The translations under genes and the position numbers were made by a program. From NCBI GenBank assembly GCA_947254385.1, contig CAMYCP010000008.1, positions 1-15,116 on the forward strand: 15,116 nucleotides of DNA. The letters are read 5' to 3'. This document shows, piece after piece, positions 1 through 5,186 of this stretch (position 1 is the stretch's first letter; each line of letters begins with the position of its first letter). The notes under the pieces are model-generated. The model made no database searches. It worked only from the letters and a program-made list of their open reading frames with translations, and had not been told where the DNA came from. The DNA comes from an uncultured Filifactor sp. (GTDB lineage: Bacteria > Bacillota > Clostridia > Peptostreptococcales > Filifactoraceae).

Positions 1-93
1 AAAGTCTTTTACCCATCTTGTTATTATTGATGGGTTGTTTATCTTTAATTCATTTACTACTTTCATTTTGAATTCTGTGCTATATTTTGCCAT
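1..93 (-). CDS. Partial IS3-family transposase OrfA (N-terminus only, apparently with an internal deletion)
   Basis: The minus-strand frame opens at ATG 93-91 and runs off the window edge after 31 residues. It starts MAKYSTEFKMKVVNE and soon reaches NPSIITRWVKDF. These are the first and last parts of the helix-turn-helix DNA-binding domain of IS3/IS150-type OrfA proteins. In the family as I know it, about 15 residues normally separate them, including a Leu-Ala-x-Lys-Tyr helix. Here they are joined in frame, so the second helix seems to be missing. The copy may therefore be defective although no frameshift is visible. OrfA would be the DNA-binding part of the OrfAB transposase made by -1 frameshifting. 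A strong Shine-Dalgarno lies at 111-105, inside a hairpin. Confidence 0.7.
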   Translation of the reverse strand, partial: MAKYSTEFKMKVVNELKINNPSIITRWVKDF

Positions 94-94
94 T

Positions 95-147
95 AAAAAA
101 CTGACCTCCTCTAGTTAGTTTTTTGGTCTAACTTTTGGGGGTCAGTT
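95..147 (-). terminator. Hairpin with T-run in the IS end; sequesters the transposase RBS and probably terminates ung transcripts
   Basis: On the minus strand AACTGACC (147-140) pairs with GGTCAGTT (106-99), and inside it AGTTAG (133-128) pairs with CTAACT (118-113). A run of six T (100-95) follows. The AGGAGG of OrfA (110-105) lies within the structure. Transcripts from ung entering the element would meet an intrinsic-terminator-like hairpin. The same fold in a read-through RNA would hide the transposase ribosome binding site. This is inferred from base pairing only. Confidence 0.55.
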
Positions 148-169
148 CATTCTTAAGCGGTTTTTTGTA

Positions 170-841
170 TCAGTCGTGTATCTGCCAGTCTATTTTTTCC
201 ATTCCGTTTTCTTCTAAAAACCGGTTGGCGGTTTTAAAATGACCGTTGCCGAAAAATCCCCTGTTTGCGGATAAGGGGCTGGGGTGTGGCGATGATAAAA
301 TCAGATGCGCCGGATTATCTATCAAATTTTTTTTGCTTATGGCGTGAGCACCCCAGAGCATGAAGACTATGGGTGTATCTTTTAAGTTCAATATGCTTAT
401 TACATCGTCTGTGAAGATTTCCCAGCCTAAGCCTTTGTGAGATGCGGCGCTTGCACGTCTCACGGTGAGAGAGGTGTTTAGGAGAAGTACTCCCTGTTTC
501 GCCCATTCGGTCAAATTGCCGTGGCTTGGAATATAACAGCCGAGTTCTGCTTTAAGTTCCTTGTATATGTTTATAAGCGACGGAGGAATTTTTACGTTTT
601 TGTTTACCGAAAACGCCAGCCCGTGCGCTTGCATCGGTTCGTGGTAGGGATCTTGGCCCAAAATTACCACTTTGACATTTTTGTAGTCGGTTTGCTTAAA
701 CGCCTCAAATATATGATACATATCGGGATAAATCGTATAATTTTTGTATTCGTATTTTAATTTTTCTCTTAATTTTATATAGTAGTCTTTTTTAAATTCG
801 TCTTTTAATATATCGTCCCAACTGTTGTTTAATTTCACCAT
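170..841 (-). CDS. ung: Uracil-DNA glycosylase, family 1
   Basis: This enzyme removes uracil from DNA by cleaving the N-glycosidic bond, the first step of base-excision repair in the cytoplasm. The 223-residue protein has the usual family-1 length. It shows the water-activating motif GQDPYH at residues 62-67, with catalytic Asp64. LLLNTSLTV is at 119-127 and the DNA-intercalation motif HPSPLS at 186-191, with His186 corresponding to the E. coli catalytic His. The gene starts 9 bp after the helicase stop codon, and its Shine-Dalgarno AGGAA overlaps that stop (TGAGGAA), so the two genes are almost certainly one operon. No terminator exists in the 20 bp before the IS end; the IS hairpin may serve. 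All key residues are present, so the gene looks functional. Confidence 0.97.
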   Translation of the reverse strand: MVKLNNSWDDILKDEFKKDYYIKLREKLKYEYKNYTIYPDMYHIFEAFKQTDYKNVKVVILGQDPYHEPMQAHGLAFSVNKNVKIPPSLINIYKELKAELGCYIPSHGNLTEWAKQGVLLLNTSLTVRRASAASHKGLGWEIFTDDVISILNLKDTPIVFMLWGAHAISKKNLIDNPAHLILSSPHPSPLSANRGFFGNGHFKTANRFLEENGMEKIDWQIHD

Positions 842-850
842 TTGTATTCC

Positions 851-2467
851 TCAATTTTTTTCGGGCATTATTTTTTTACCTTTGATTATACAGTATTTGG
901 AGTTTTTCATGACTTTTTCCGACGCGTCTTGTGCTACGTCGAAAAATGTGCGGTTGTTGGATATTTCTATTGCGCCTATTTTGTCTCCGGTTATCCTGCA
1001 CTTGCTCGCTACCGTTCTTACTATTTCTCCCGCCGTGATATGGTCTTTATATCCCGCATCCACGAAAAACCGCACCATATCTCTTTCACGACCTTTACGT
1101 CGTTTTCTTTCGGGACGGTCGCTATTTTTTTTGCGTTTAAGGCGATCTCGTTCGTAGGATCTATAGTCTATTTTTTCTTTTCTTTGAAGTTTGAGTTCTC
1201 TTTGCAGCGTGAGCGCAAGGAATGTTTCGGGATCTATGCCGTGTTCTTTTATTTTGTTTAATATGTCATAGTAAAATGAGGGGATTTCTTCAGAGTTTTC
1301 GTTCATTACGGATTCGATGTAATGTTCTATGGTTTTATCACGTACTTGTTCGTATCTGGGGATTTCTTTTTCGGTTATTTTACATTTGGCATATTTTTCA
1401 ATACGCTTGAGTCTTTCAAGGTCCCGACCGTATGCAAAGCTGTATGTTTTGCCGTAACTTCCCGCTCTGCCGGTTCTGCCGATACGATGTACATACAGTT
1501 CTTCTTCCTGTGGGATATCGTAGTTTATTACCAAGTCCACGTCTTTTATATCCAACCCTCTGGCCGCTACGTCGGTTGCTATCAATATGCCGATTTTTCC
1601 GTTTCTAAATTCCTTCAAAACCTGTTCCCGCTTTTGTTGCGTGAGATCTCCGTGCAGGGGTTCGGCTCTGTAACCTTTGTCTTTCATTCTCAGGTACAGT
1701 TCATCGGCGGTTTTTTTGGTGTTACAGAAGACTATCGTTTTACGTGAATTTTCAAGGTCTACTATTCTGCTTAAGACTTCGAGTTTATCATCGTTTTTCA
1801 CTCTTATAAAACTTTGTTCTATTTTGTCGACCGTTATTTCTTTGGGACTTATCCTGATTACTTCGGGGTCGTTCATGTGATTTTTGGAAAGGCTTACGAT
1901 TTCAGGCGGAACTGTCGCCGAAAAGAGCATTGTCTGGTGTGTGCCGTCTATGTGGCTCAAGATTTCATCTATGTCGTCGATAAAGCCCATGTCCAGCATT
2001 TCGTCCGCCTCGTCGAGTACGACCGTCTGCACGTTTTTTAAAACTACCGTGCGTCTTCTGATATGATCTAAAAGTCTGCCGGGGGTGCCTACTACAATTT
2101 GATTGTGTTTTTTGAGTTCTTTAAGTTGTTTTCCGATATATTCTCCGCCGTACACCACCACCGAATTTAAATTCGTAAATTCGATCAATTTTTTTATCTC
2201 TCTGTCAACCTGCACGGCAAGTTCACGTGTCGGACAAAGTATGAGCGCCTGTACGCCGTGTTTGTTATTTTGAAGAATTTTATAAACCAAAGGAATGGCA
2301 AATGCCAAAGTTTTGCCCGTGCCTGTCTGTGACTGCGCAATCAAGTCTTGCCCGTTCATAGCCTTAGGTATAGCTATGGCTTGAATGGGTGTCATTTTTT
2401 CAAAGCCGAATTTTTCTATGGCTTTTTTTATTTCTTCCGAAACCTGTAAATTAAAAAAATTGTCCAT
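851..2467 (-). CDS. deaD: DEAD-box ATP-dependent RNA helicase with DbpA-type C-terminal RNA-binding domain
   Basis: This RNA helicase is likely to act in ribosome assembly, cold adaptation or mRNA decay. The 538-residue protein carries the full motif set: Q motif around 22-29, motif I AQSQTGTGKT (44-53), Ia PTRELA (79-84), Ib TPGR (128-131), II DEAD (152-155), III SAT (183-185), V ATDVAARGLD (297-306) and VI HRIGRTGRAG (327-336). A highly basic linker (about 438-462) precedes a DbpA-type RNA-binding domain (about 464-538), including KIGAIEISNNRTFF. That domain is known from DbpA, CsdA/DeaD and related proteins that bind structured rRNA. GGGAGG at 2477-2472 supports the start. It is the first gene of an operon with ung. 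The exact orthologue (deaD/csdA against dbpA) is not certain; the long linker favours the DeaD type. Confidence 0.93.
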   Translation of the reverse strand: MDNFFNLQVSEEIKKAIEKFGFEKMTPIQAIAIPKAMNGQDLIAQSQTGTGKTLAFAIPLVYKILQNNKHGVQALILCPTRELAVQVDREIKKLIEFTNLNSVVVYGGEYIGKQLKELKKHNQIVVGTPGRLLDHIRRRTVVLKNVQTVVLDEADEMLDMGFIDDIDEILSHIDGTHQTMLFSATVPPEIVSLSKNHMNDPEVIRISPKEITVDKIEQSFIRVKNDDKLEVLSRIVDLENSRKTIVFCNTKKTADELYLRMKDKGYRAEPLHGDLTQQKREQVLKEFRNGKIGILIATDVAARGLDIKDVDLVINYDIPQEEELYVHRIGRTGRAGSYGKTYSFAYGRDLERLKRIEKYAKCKITEKEIPRYEQVRDKTIEHYIESVMNENSEEIPSFYYDILNKIKEHGIDPETFLALTLQRELKLQRKEKIDYRSYERDRLKRKKNSDRPERKRRKGRERDMVRFFVDAGYKDHITAGEIVRTVASKCRITGDKIGAIEISNNRTFFDVAQDASEKVMKNSKYCIIKGKKIMPEKN

Positions 2468-2845
2468 GAAACCTCCCGATAAATGTTTTTACAAAATCCG
2501 ACACTGAACCGCATGAAAAACAAACGGAAGATCTATACACCGCAAAGTCGTTTATATTTAAATACAATCTATAAAAAAATGAGTTTGCACTTAAAAATAT
2601 TTTTAACCGGTCTTCATACTAAGTTTCACAAGGAAATCTTTAAAAAATAGTATTGATTTTACGATGTATAAATTTTTAAAGATGCCCACAAGAAATTGCA
2701 GTATCAGCTTTTATTTTAGAATTTTTTGTAATACAACTTCATGATAAATTTCTCAAGAAAAGTATACTCATTTTAAAAAGCAAATTAGTATTTAATATAA
2801 TTCAACTTTATTTTATAATTGCGATTTTAATCGGATACGAATAAT
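2468..2845. other. AT-rich gap between rnpB and the helicase; no gene seen
   Basis: No convincing reading frame or RNA gene is visible in these 378 bases. The part nearest the helicase should hold its promoter and leader. Several weak -10-like sequences occur on the minus strand, but none has a good -35 partner, so no promoter is called. Positions about 2682-2747 hold one copy of a dispersed repeat annotated separately. Confidence 0.6.
2682..2747 (+). repeat. Dispersed intergenic repeat, copy A
   Basis: The core AAGAAATTGCAGTATCAG (2690-2707) continues to AATTTTTTGTAATACAACTT. It aligns with copy B (4901-4973) over nearly 60 bases with only a handful of differences and one single-base gap, and more weakly with copy C near the window end. 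The 5' portion (before 2690) is diverged. It has no coding potential and sits between rnpB and the helicase. Confidence 0.7.
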
Positions 2846-2882
2846 AAAAAATCTTCCAAATTGCGGACAAATTGGAAGATTT
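2846..2882 (-). terminator. Intrinsic terminator of rnpB
   Basis: The inverted repeat AAATCTTCCAA (2849-2859) / TTGGAAGATTT (2872-2882) forms an 11-bp stem with a 12-base loop. On the minus strand it is followed by a run of T (2851-2846). It lies directly beyond the 3' end of the RNase P RNA, as expected. Confidence 0.85.
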
Positions 2883-2888
2883 AATACA

Positions 2889-3226
2889 AATTTAAGCAAC
2901 CTATAAGCCGAGTTCTGTTTAAGCGATCATCTATCTACGCTTTTTGTCACCAAAAAGCTTTAGCGACCTACCTTTTAAACCGGGACGGGCAGCCCCGTTT
3001 TGATGTTTTACTTGGTCTTGCTGCAAGCGGGGTTTACATGACAACACGATCTCCCGTGTGCCGGTGAGCTCTTACCTCGCCTTTTCACCCTTACCGTAAA
3101 CGGCGGTATATTTCTGTTGCACTTTCCTTGAAGTCGCCTTCACCGGACGTTATCCGGCGCTTTTGCCCTATGCAGCTCGGACTTTCCTCATGCTTGCGCA
3201 TGCGATCGCATCGTTTACTTAAATTC
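2889..3226 (-). ncRNA. rnpB: RNase P RNA, bacterial class A
   Basis: This is the catalytic RNA that trims the 5' leader from tRNA precursors. On the minus strand the conserved 5' element GAGGAAAGTCCGAGCT lies near 3188-3173. The class A core CAGAAATATACCGCC follows near 3124-3110, then GGTAAGGGTGAAAAGGCG and the GGTAAGAGCTCACCGG stretch. AGATAGATGATCGC and the 3' signature ACAGAACTCGGCTTATAGG (about 2915-2897) complete it. The terminal helix P1 can be drawn between AATTTAAG (3225-3218) and CTTAAATT (2896-2889), which sets the ends. P2 pairs GCGATC with GATCGC. P3 looks very short: CATGC, a GCAA tetraloop, GCATG. The length of about 338 nt is typical. End positions are accurate to a few bases only. 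Confidence 0.93.
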
Positions 3227-3233
3227 ATTTACT

Positions 3234-3262
3234 TATCTACAACCGACAAATCTTTGTTACAA
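3234..3262 (-). promoter_or_regulatory. Candidate rnpB promoter
   Basis: On the minus strand TTGTAA (3262-3257) and TAGATA (3239-3234) are 17 bases apart. The -10 ends 7 bases before the 5' end inferred from helix P1 (about 3226), which supports the call. Both hexamers are imperfect. A 6-bp inverted repeat CCGACA (3243-3248) / TGTCGG (3269-3274) brackets the -35. Confidence 0.55.
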
Positions 3263-3408
3263 TGAAACTGTCGGATTGATAAACTATAAGAAAATTCTCC
3301 TAGAGCAGAGTGTACAACAAAAAAAGTTTTGTGTCAATTGTCTTGGTCGTTACAAATTTAAAAAAACTCATTTTTGTGTAAACTCCGATTTTTGCTCTGA
3401 ATTTTTAT

Positions 3409-3428
3409 AACTACCTATTTTGGTAGTT
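3409..3428. promoter_or_regulatory. 20-bp dyad upstream of the stalk-domain gene, candidate operator
   Basis: AACTACC (3409-3415) and GGTAGTT (3422-3428) are perfect inverted arms separated by six bases. The dyad lies about 27 bases before a consensus -10. No poly-T run follows, so it is a better operator candidate than a terminator. Confidence 0.45.
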
Positions 3429-3454
3429 GTACATACTTATGATGTTTTATATTA

Positions 3455-3460
3455 TATAAT
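3455..3460 (+). promoter_or_regulatory. -10 box of the stalk-domain gene promoter
   Basis: A perfect TATAAT lies 32 bases before the start codon. The -35 is uncertain: TTGTAC at 3427-3432 is 22 bases away, or 17 from the overlapping TATTAT at 3450-3455. Confidence 0.5.
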
Positions 3461-3492
3461 GGAAAAAGAATAATTTTAAAGGAGGAATTTTT

Positions 3493-4359
3493 ATGTTAGG
3501 ATTAAAAAAATTTTTGTCTTTTGTCGTGGTTCTTTGTTTGGTGAGCGTAAATTTCAATTTTGCATATGCTGAAAATAATGCCGGCAAATTTAAAATTTAT
3601 GAGGGGCAAATAAAGATACTTGATGATAGAGAGTTGTGTGAATTACAGGGGCTGAACGAAAAGTTGACCGAGCTTTTCTGTTCGGGGGAAAGTCCTTACA
3701 CCTACGTAATTTTATACATGAAAAACAATGTCGATGTGACGGGGTATTCAGCTGATGATTCAGAGTACCTGTACCCGCAAACAAAAAAAGCGAATATGAT
3801 TTTACTTCAGGAAGCAAATTCTTATGCCGCGATAAATCCCGAATGGAAACAATTGAACGGCAAAACCGCCAAAGTCAAAGTGAGATACCTATGGTTTCAA
3901 ACCGACGTGAGTTTACCTCACGAACAGCCGCGTGCCGGAGAGGCTTTACCTGTTACTAATACAAAAAAAGCGGTTGTGAGTGATGTTATGACGATTAAGA
4001 TAAAAGGTGAGGTTTCTCCGTACAGAGTTGTAATTATAGACGGCTCGGCGTATCTTCCACTTAGAAGCCTTGCAAATGCACTGGGATGTGATGTAGAGTA
4101 TGACGGCGCAAACAGAATTATAAATATAACGACCGGGGCTTTTAGTTTTGCTGATAATTACACAACCTCTCTATACGGCGAACGAACGGCAATTTTTACT
4201 GACGATATGCGCCTTTTTATCGACAATGTAGAATTTTCAGATAAAAATAGTATCTGTATTATAGACGCAAGTACATATCTGCCGGTAAGAAAAATAGGCA
4301 AAGCAGTAGGTGCAACCGTAGATTGGGACGGAATAAATAAAATTATAAACATAAATTGA
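3493..4359 (+). CDS. Secreted stalk-domain (copper amine oxidase N-terminal-like) protein
   Basis: This 288-residue protein begins with a clear Sec signal peptide: basic LKK, then a hydrophobic core, with AYA at 24-26 as a probable signal peptidase I site. The C-terminal half holds two copies of the beta-rich stalk module found in many clostridial exported proteins (Cu_amine_oxidN1 type). The first is at about 176-213, with GSAYLPLRSLANALGCDVEYD. The second is at about 240-287, with STYLPVRKIGKAVGATVDWDG. Despite the family name these modules do not make it an amine oxidase. Residues 27-150 match nothing I recognise. No LPxTG or other anchor is visible, so it is probably released or held non-covalently. 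AGGAGG at 3481-3486 supports the start. It appears monocistronic, with its own promoter and a candidate operator. Confidence 0.85.
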   Translation: MLGLKKFLSFVVVLCLVSVNFNFAYAENNAGKFKIYEGQIKILDDRELCELQGLNEKLTELFCSGESPYTYVILYMKNNVDVTGYSADDSEYLYPQTKKANMILLQEANSYAAINPEWKQLNGKTAKVKVRYLWFQTDVSLPHEQPRAGEALPVTNTKKAVVSDVMTIKIKGEVSPYRVVIIDGSAYLPLRSLANALGCDVEYDGANRIINITTGAFSFADNYTTSLYGERTAIFTDDMRLFIDNVEFSDKNSICIIDASTYLPVRKIGKAVGATVDWDGINKIININ

Positions 4360-4434
4360 AAATATAGCCTGAAATAATTTGCGTAAGTGCATTTCTAAAA
4401 ATTGATAAAAAATTAAAAAAACATAATTTCAAAC

Positions 4435-4479
4435 ATTGTAAAATCAATATTTTATTTTTTGAGGATAGATTTTTTAGAG
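4435..4479 (+). repeat. About 45-bp direct repeat, left copy, flanking the small membrane gene
   Basis: GTAAAATCAATATTTTATTT, a further TTTG and a stretch ending TTTTTTAGAG closely resemble 5012-5050, allowing a small gap. Both copies have the same orientation and lie on either side of the gene at 4566-4862. The sequence is AT-rich, so some of the similarity could be compositional. Confidence 0.45.
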
Positions 4480-4565
4480 GTCCCCGTAAGAATAAAATAA
4501 CAAAAACCTGTAATTTTAAAGGTATGCAAAAATTTATCATGTTCAGCTTAATTTGGAGATTATAA

Positions 4566-4862
4566 ATGCAAAACTATAAATTTACGGATATATATATTAA
4601 AACCCTAAAAGCATCTTTGATGTACAATTTTATAGCGTTATGTCTGTTTCTTCTCGGCTCATTTTGTAGTGACAAGTTATTTTGTTTTATGAGTCTTTAC
4701 GGGATGCGAATAGGAGGAGTTTCAAGTTTAATTGCGGCGGGATATACAGGTGTAAAAAATAAGGCAACTGTTGTCGATTTAATATTTATGATACTGTTCA
4801 ATCCTTTTTTGTATATCACAATAATTTTGTTAATAATTGGATTCTTTTTAGATGCTTTTTAA
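4566..4862 (+). CDS. Small membrane protein of unknown function
   Basis: I do not recognise this 98-residue protein. It has a short polar N-terminus, a hydrophobic segment at about 20-34, a moderately hydrophobic Gly/Ser-containing stretch at about 38-60, a charged turn (KNKAT, about 64-68) and a long hydrophobic C-terminal segment (about 70-95) ending in Asp-Ala-Phe. Two or three membrane passes are likely. TTTGGAGA upstream (about 4553-4560) gives a reasonable Shine-Dalgarno, which supports a real gene. It stands alone between the stalk-domain gene and yjjI, with about 200 bp before it and 324 bp after it. Short direct repeats flank it, so it may be a late arrival. No promoter could be called with confidence. 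Confidence 0.6.
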   Translation: MQNYKFTDIYIKTLKASLMYNFIALCLFLLGSFCSDKLFCFMSLYGMRIGGVSSLIAAGYTGVKNKATVVDLIFMILFNPFLYITIILLIIGFFLDAF

Positions 4863-4900
4863 TAAAAAGTGACGTCGTCAAATCAACGGTTTTAGAAAAT

Positions 4901-4973
4901 TAATACCGAATTGCATAAGAAATTGTAGTATCAGTTTTATTATTAAATTTTTTGTAATACAACTTTATAATAA
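4901..4973 (+). repeat. Dispersed intergenic repeat, copy B
   Basis: TAATACCGAATTGCATAAG followed by AAATTGTAGTATCAGTTTTA matches copy C (14954-15016) at its start and copy A (2682-2747) through its core and AATTTTTTGTAATACAACTT tail. TTGTA (4923-4927) can pair with TACAA (4958-4962), so the unit could form a hairpin in RNA. It begins 39 bp after the small membrane gene. Confidence 0.75.
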
Positions 4974-5011
4974 AATCCGCTTAATACTCTACACTACATT
5001 TTTAAAAGTAC

Positions 5012-5050
5012 AGTAAAATAAATATTTTATTTTTTAGTGGAGTTTTTAGA
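5012..5050 (+). repeat. About 40-bp direct repeat, right copy
   Basis: This is the counterpart of 4435-4479. It shares GTAAAAT-AATATTTTATTTTTT and the TTTTTAGAG end, with a short gap in the middle. Confidence 0.45.
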
Positions 5051-5117
5051 GCTTTCTTTTAGAAAATTTTGTGAGTATTTTTTTACAAATAAAAAATAAG
5101 ATTTTCAGCATAAAAAA

Positions 5118-5126
5118 TGGTATAAT
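5118..5126 (+). promoter_or_regulatory. yjjI promoter, extended -10
   Basis: TGGTATAAT gives a perfect -10 (5121-5126) with an extended TGn element. No good -35 lies 16-18 bases upstream, as is common for extended -10 promoters. The expected start, about 7 bases downstream, falls inside the adjacent dyad. Confidence 0.65.
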
Positions 5127-5140
5127 AAACAAAAGTTTAA
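5121..5140 (+). promoter_or_regulatory. Candidate operator at the yjjI start site, shared with the kinase/psuG promoter
   Basis: TATAATAAACAAAAGTTTAA contains the dyad TAAAC-AAAA-GTTTA (5126-5139). It matches 12866-12885 at 18 of 20 positions, with the same spacing and the same place relative to the -10. Position and symmetry suggest a repressor site. The binding protein is inferred, not shown. Confidence 0.6.
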
Positions 5141-5160
5141 AAAAAGAAAACATTTTCTTT

Positions 5161-5175
5161 GTTTAGGTTATAAAC
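5161..5175 (+). promoter_or_regulatory. Second dyad in the yjjI leader, also shared with the kinase promoter
   Basis: GTTTAGGTTATAAAC is an inverted repeat (GTTTA, five bases, TAAAC). It abuts the Shine-Dalgarno GGGAGG (5176-5181) and matches 12861-12875 at 13 of 15 positions. It uses the same half-sites as the 5126-5139 dyad in the opposite arrangement. Confidence 0.5.
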
Positions 5176-5186
5176 GGGAGGAAATT

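Larger units (their letters stand above)
1..149 (-). mobile_element. Left end of an IS3-family (IS150-like) insertion sequence, cut by the window edge
   Basis: Read on the minus strand from 149, the sequence begins TGAACTGACCCCCAAAAG. This has the TG-start and the CCCC-AAAAGTTAGAC style of terminal repeat known from IS3-family elements of Firmicutes. A transposase-type OrfA start follows 56 bases in, with a strong ribosome binding site (GAGGAGG, about 111-105). The other end and the second reading frame lie outside the window, so completeness and target-site duplication cannot be judged. The element ends 20 bp past the ung stop codon. Family assignment comes from recognising the terminal sequence and the OrfA N-terminus; no database was searched. 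Confidence 0.75.
4863..5117. other. Gap before the yjjI promoter; repeats only, no gene seen
   Basis: This part of the 324-bp gap holds dispersed repeat copy B (4901-4973) and the right copy of the short direct repeat (5012-5050). I see no reading frame with a ribosome binding site and no convincing intrinsic terminator for the preceding gene. Confidence 0.6.

Noticed and set aside
842..1261. Plus-strand 139-codon open frame opposite the helicase gene
   Set aside because: It lies wholly antisense to the helicase, reads as Phe/Tyr-rich low-complexity sequence, has no ribosome binding site, and is a shadow of the helicase codons.
3303..3399. AGAGCA and TGCTCT complementary words between rnpB and the stalk-domain gene
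   Set aside because: They are only six bases long and about 90 bp apart, with no supporting structure between them.
4373..4434. Possible further copy of the dispersed repeat after the stalk-domain gene
   Set aside because: GCGTAAGTGCATTTCT faintly recalls GCATAAG-AAATTG, but the match does not extend beyond chance in AT-rich DNA.
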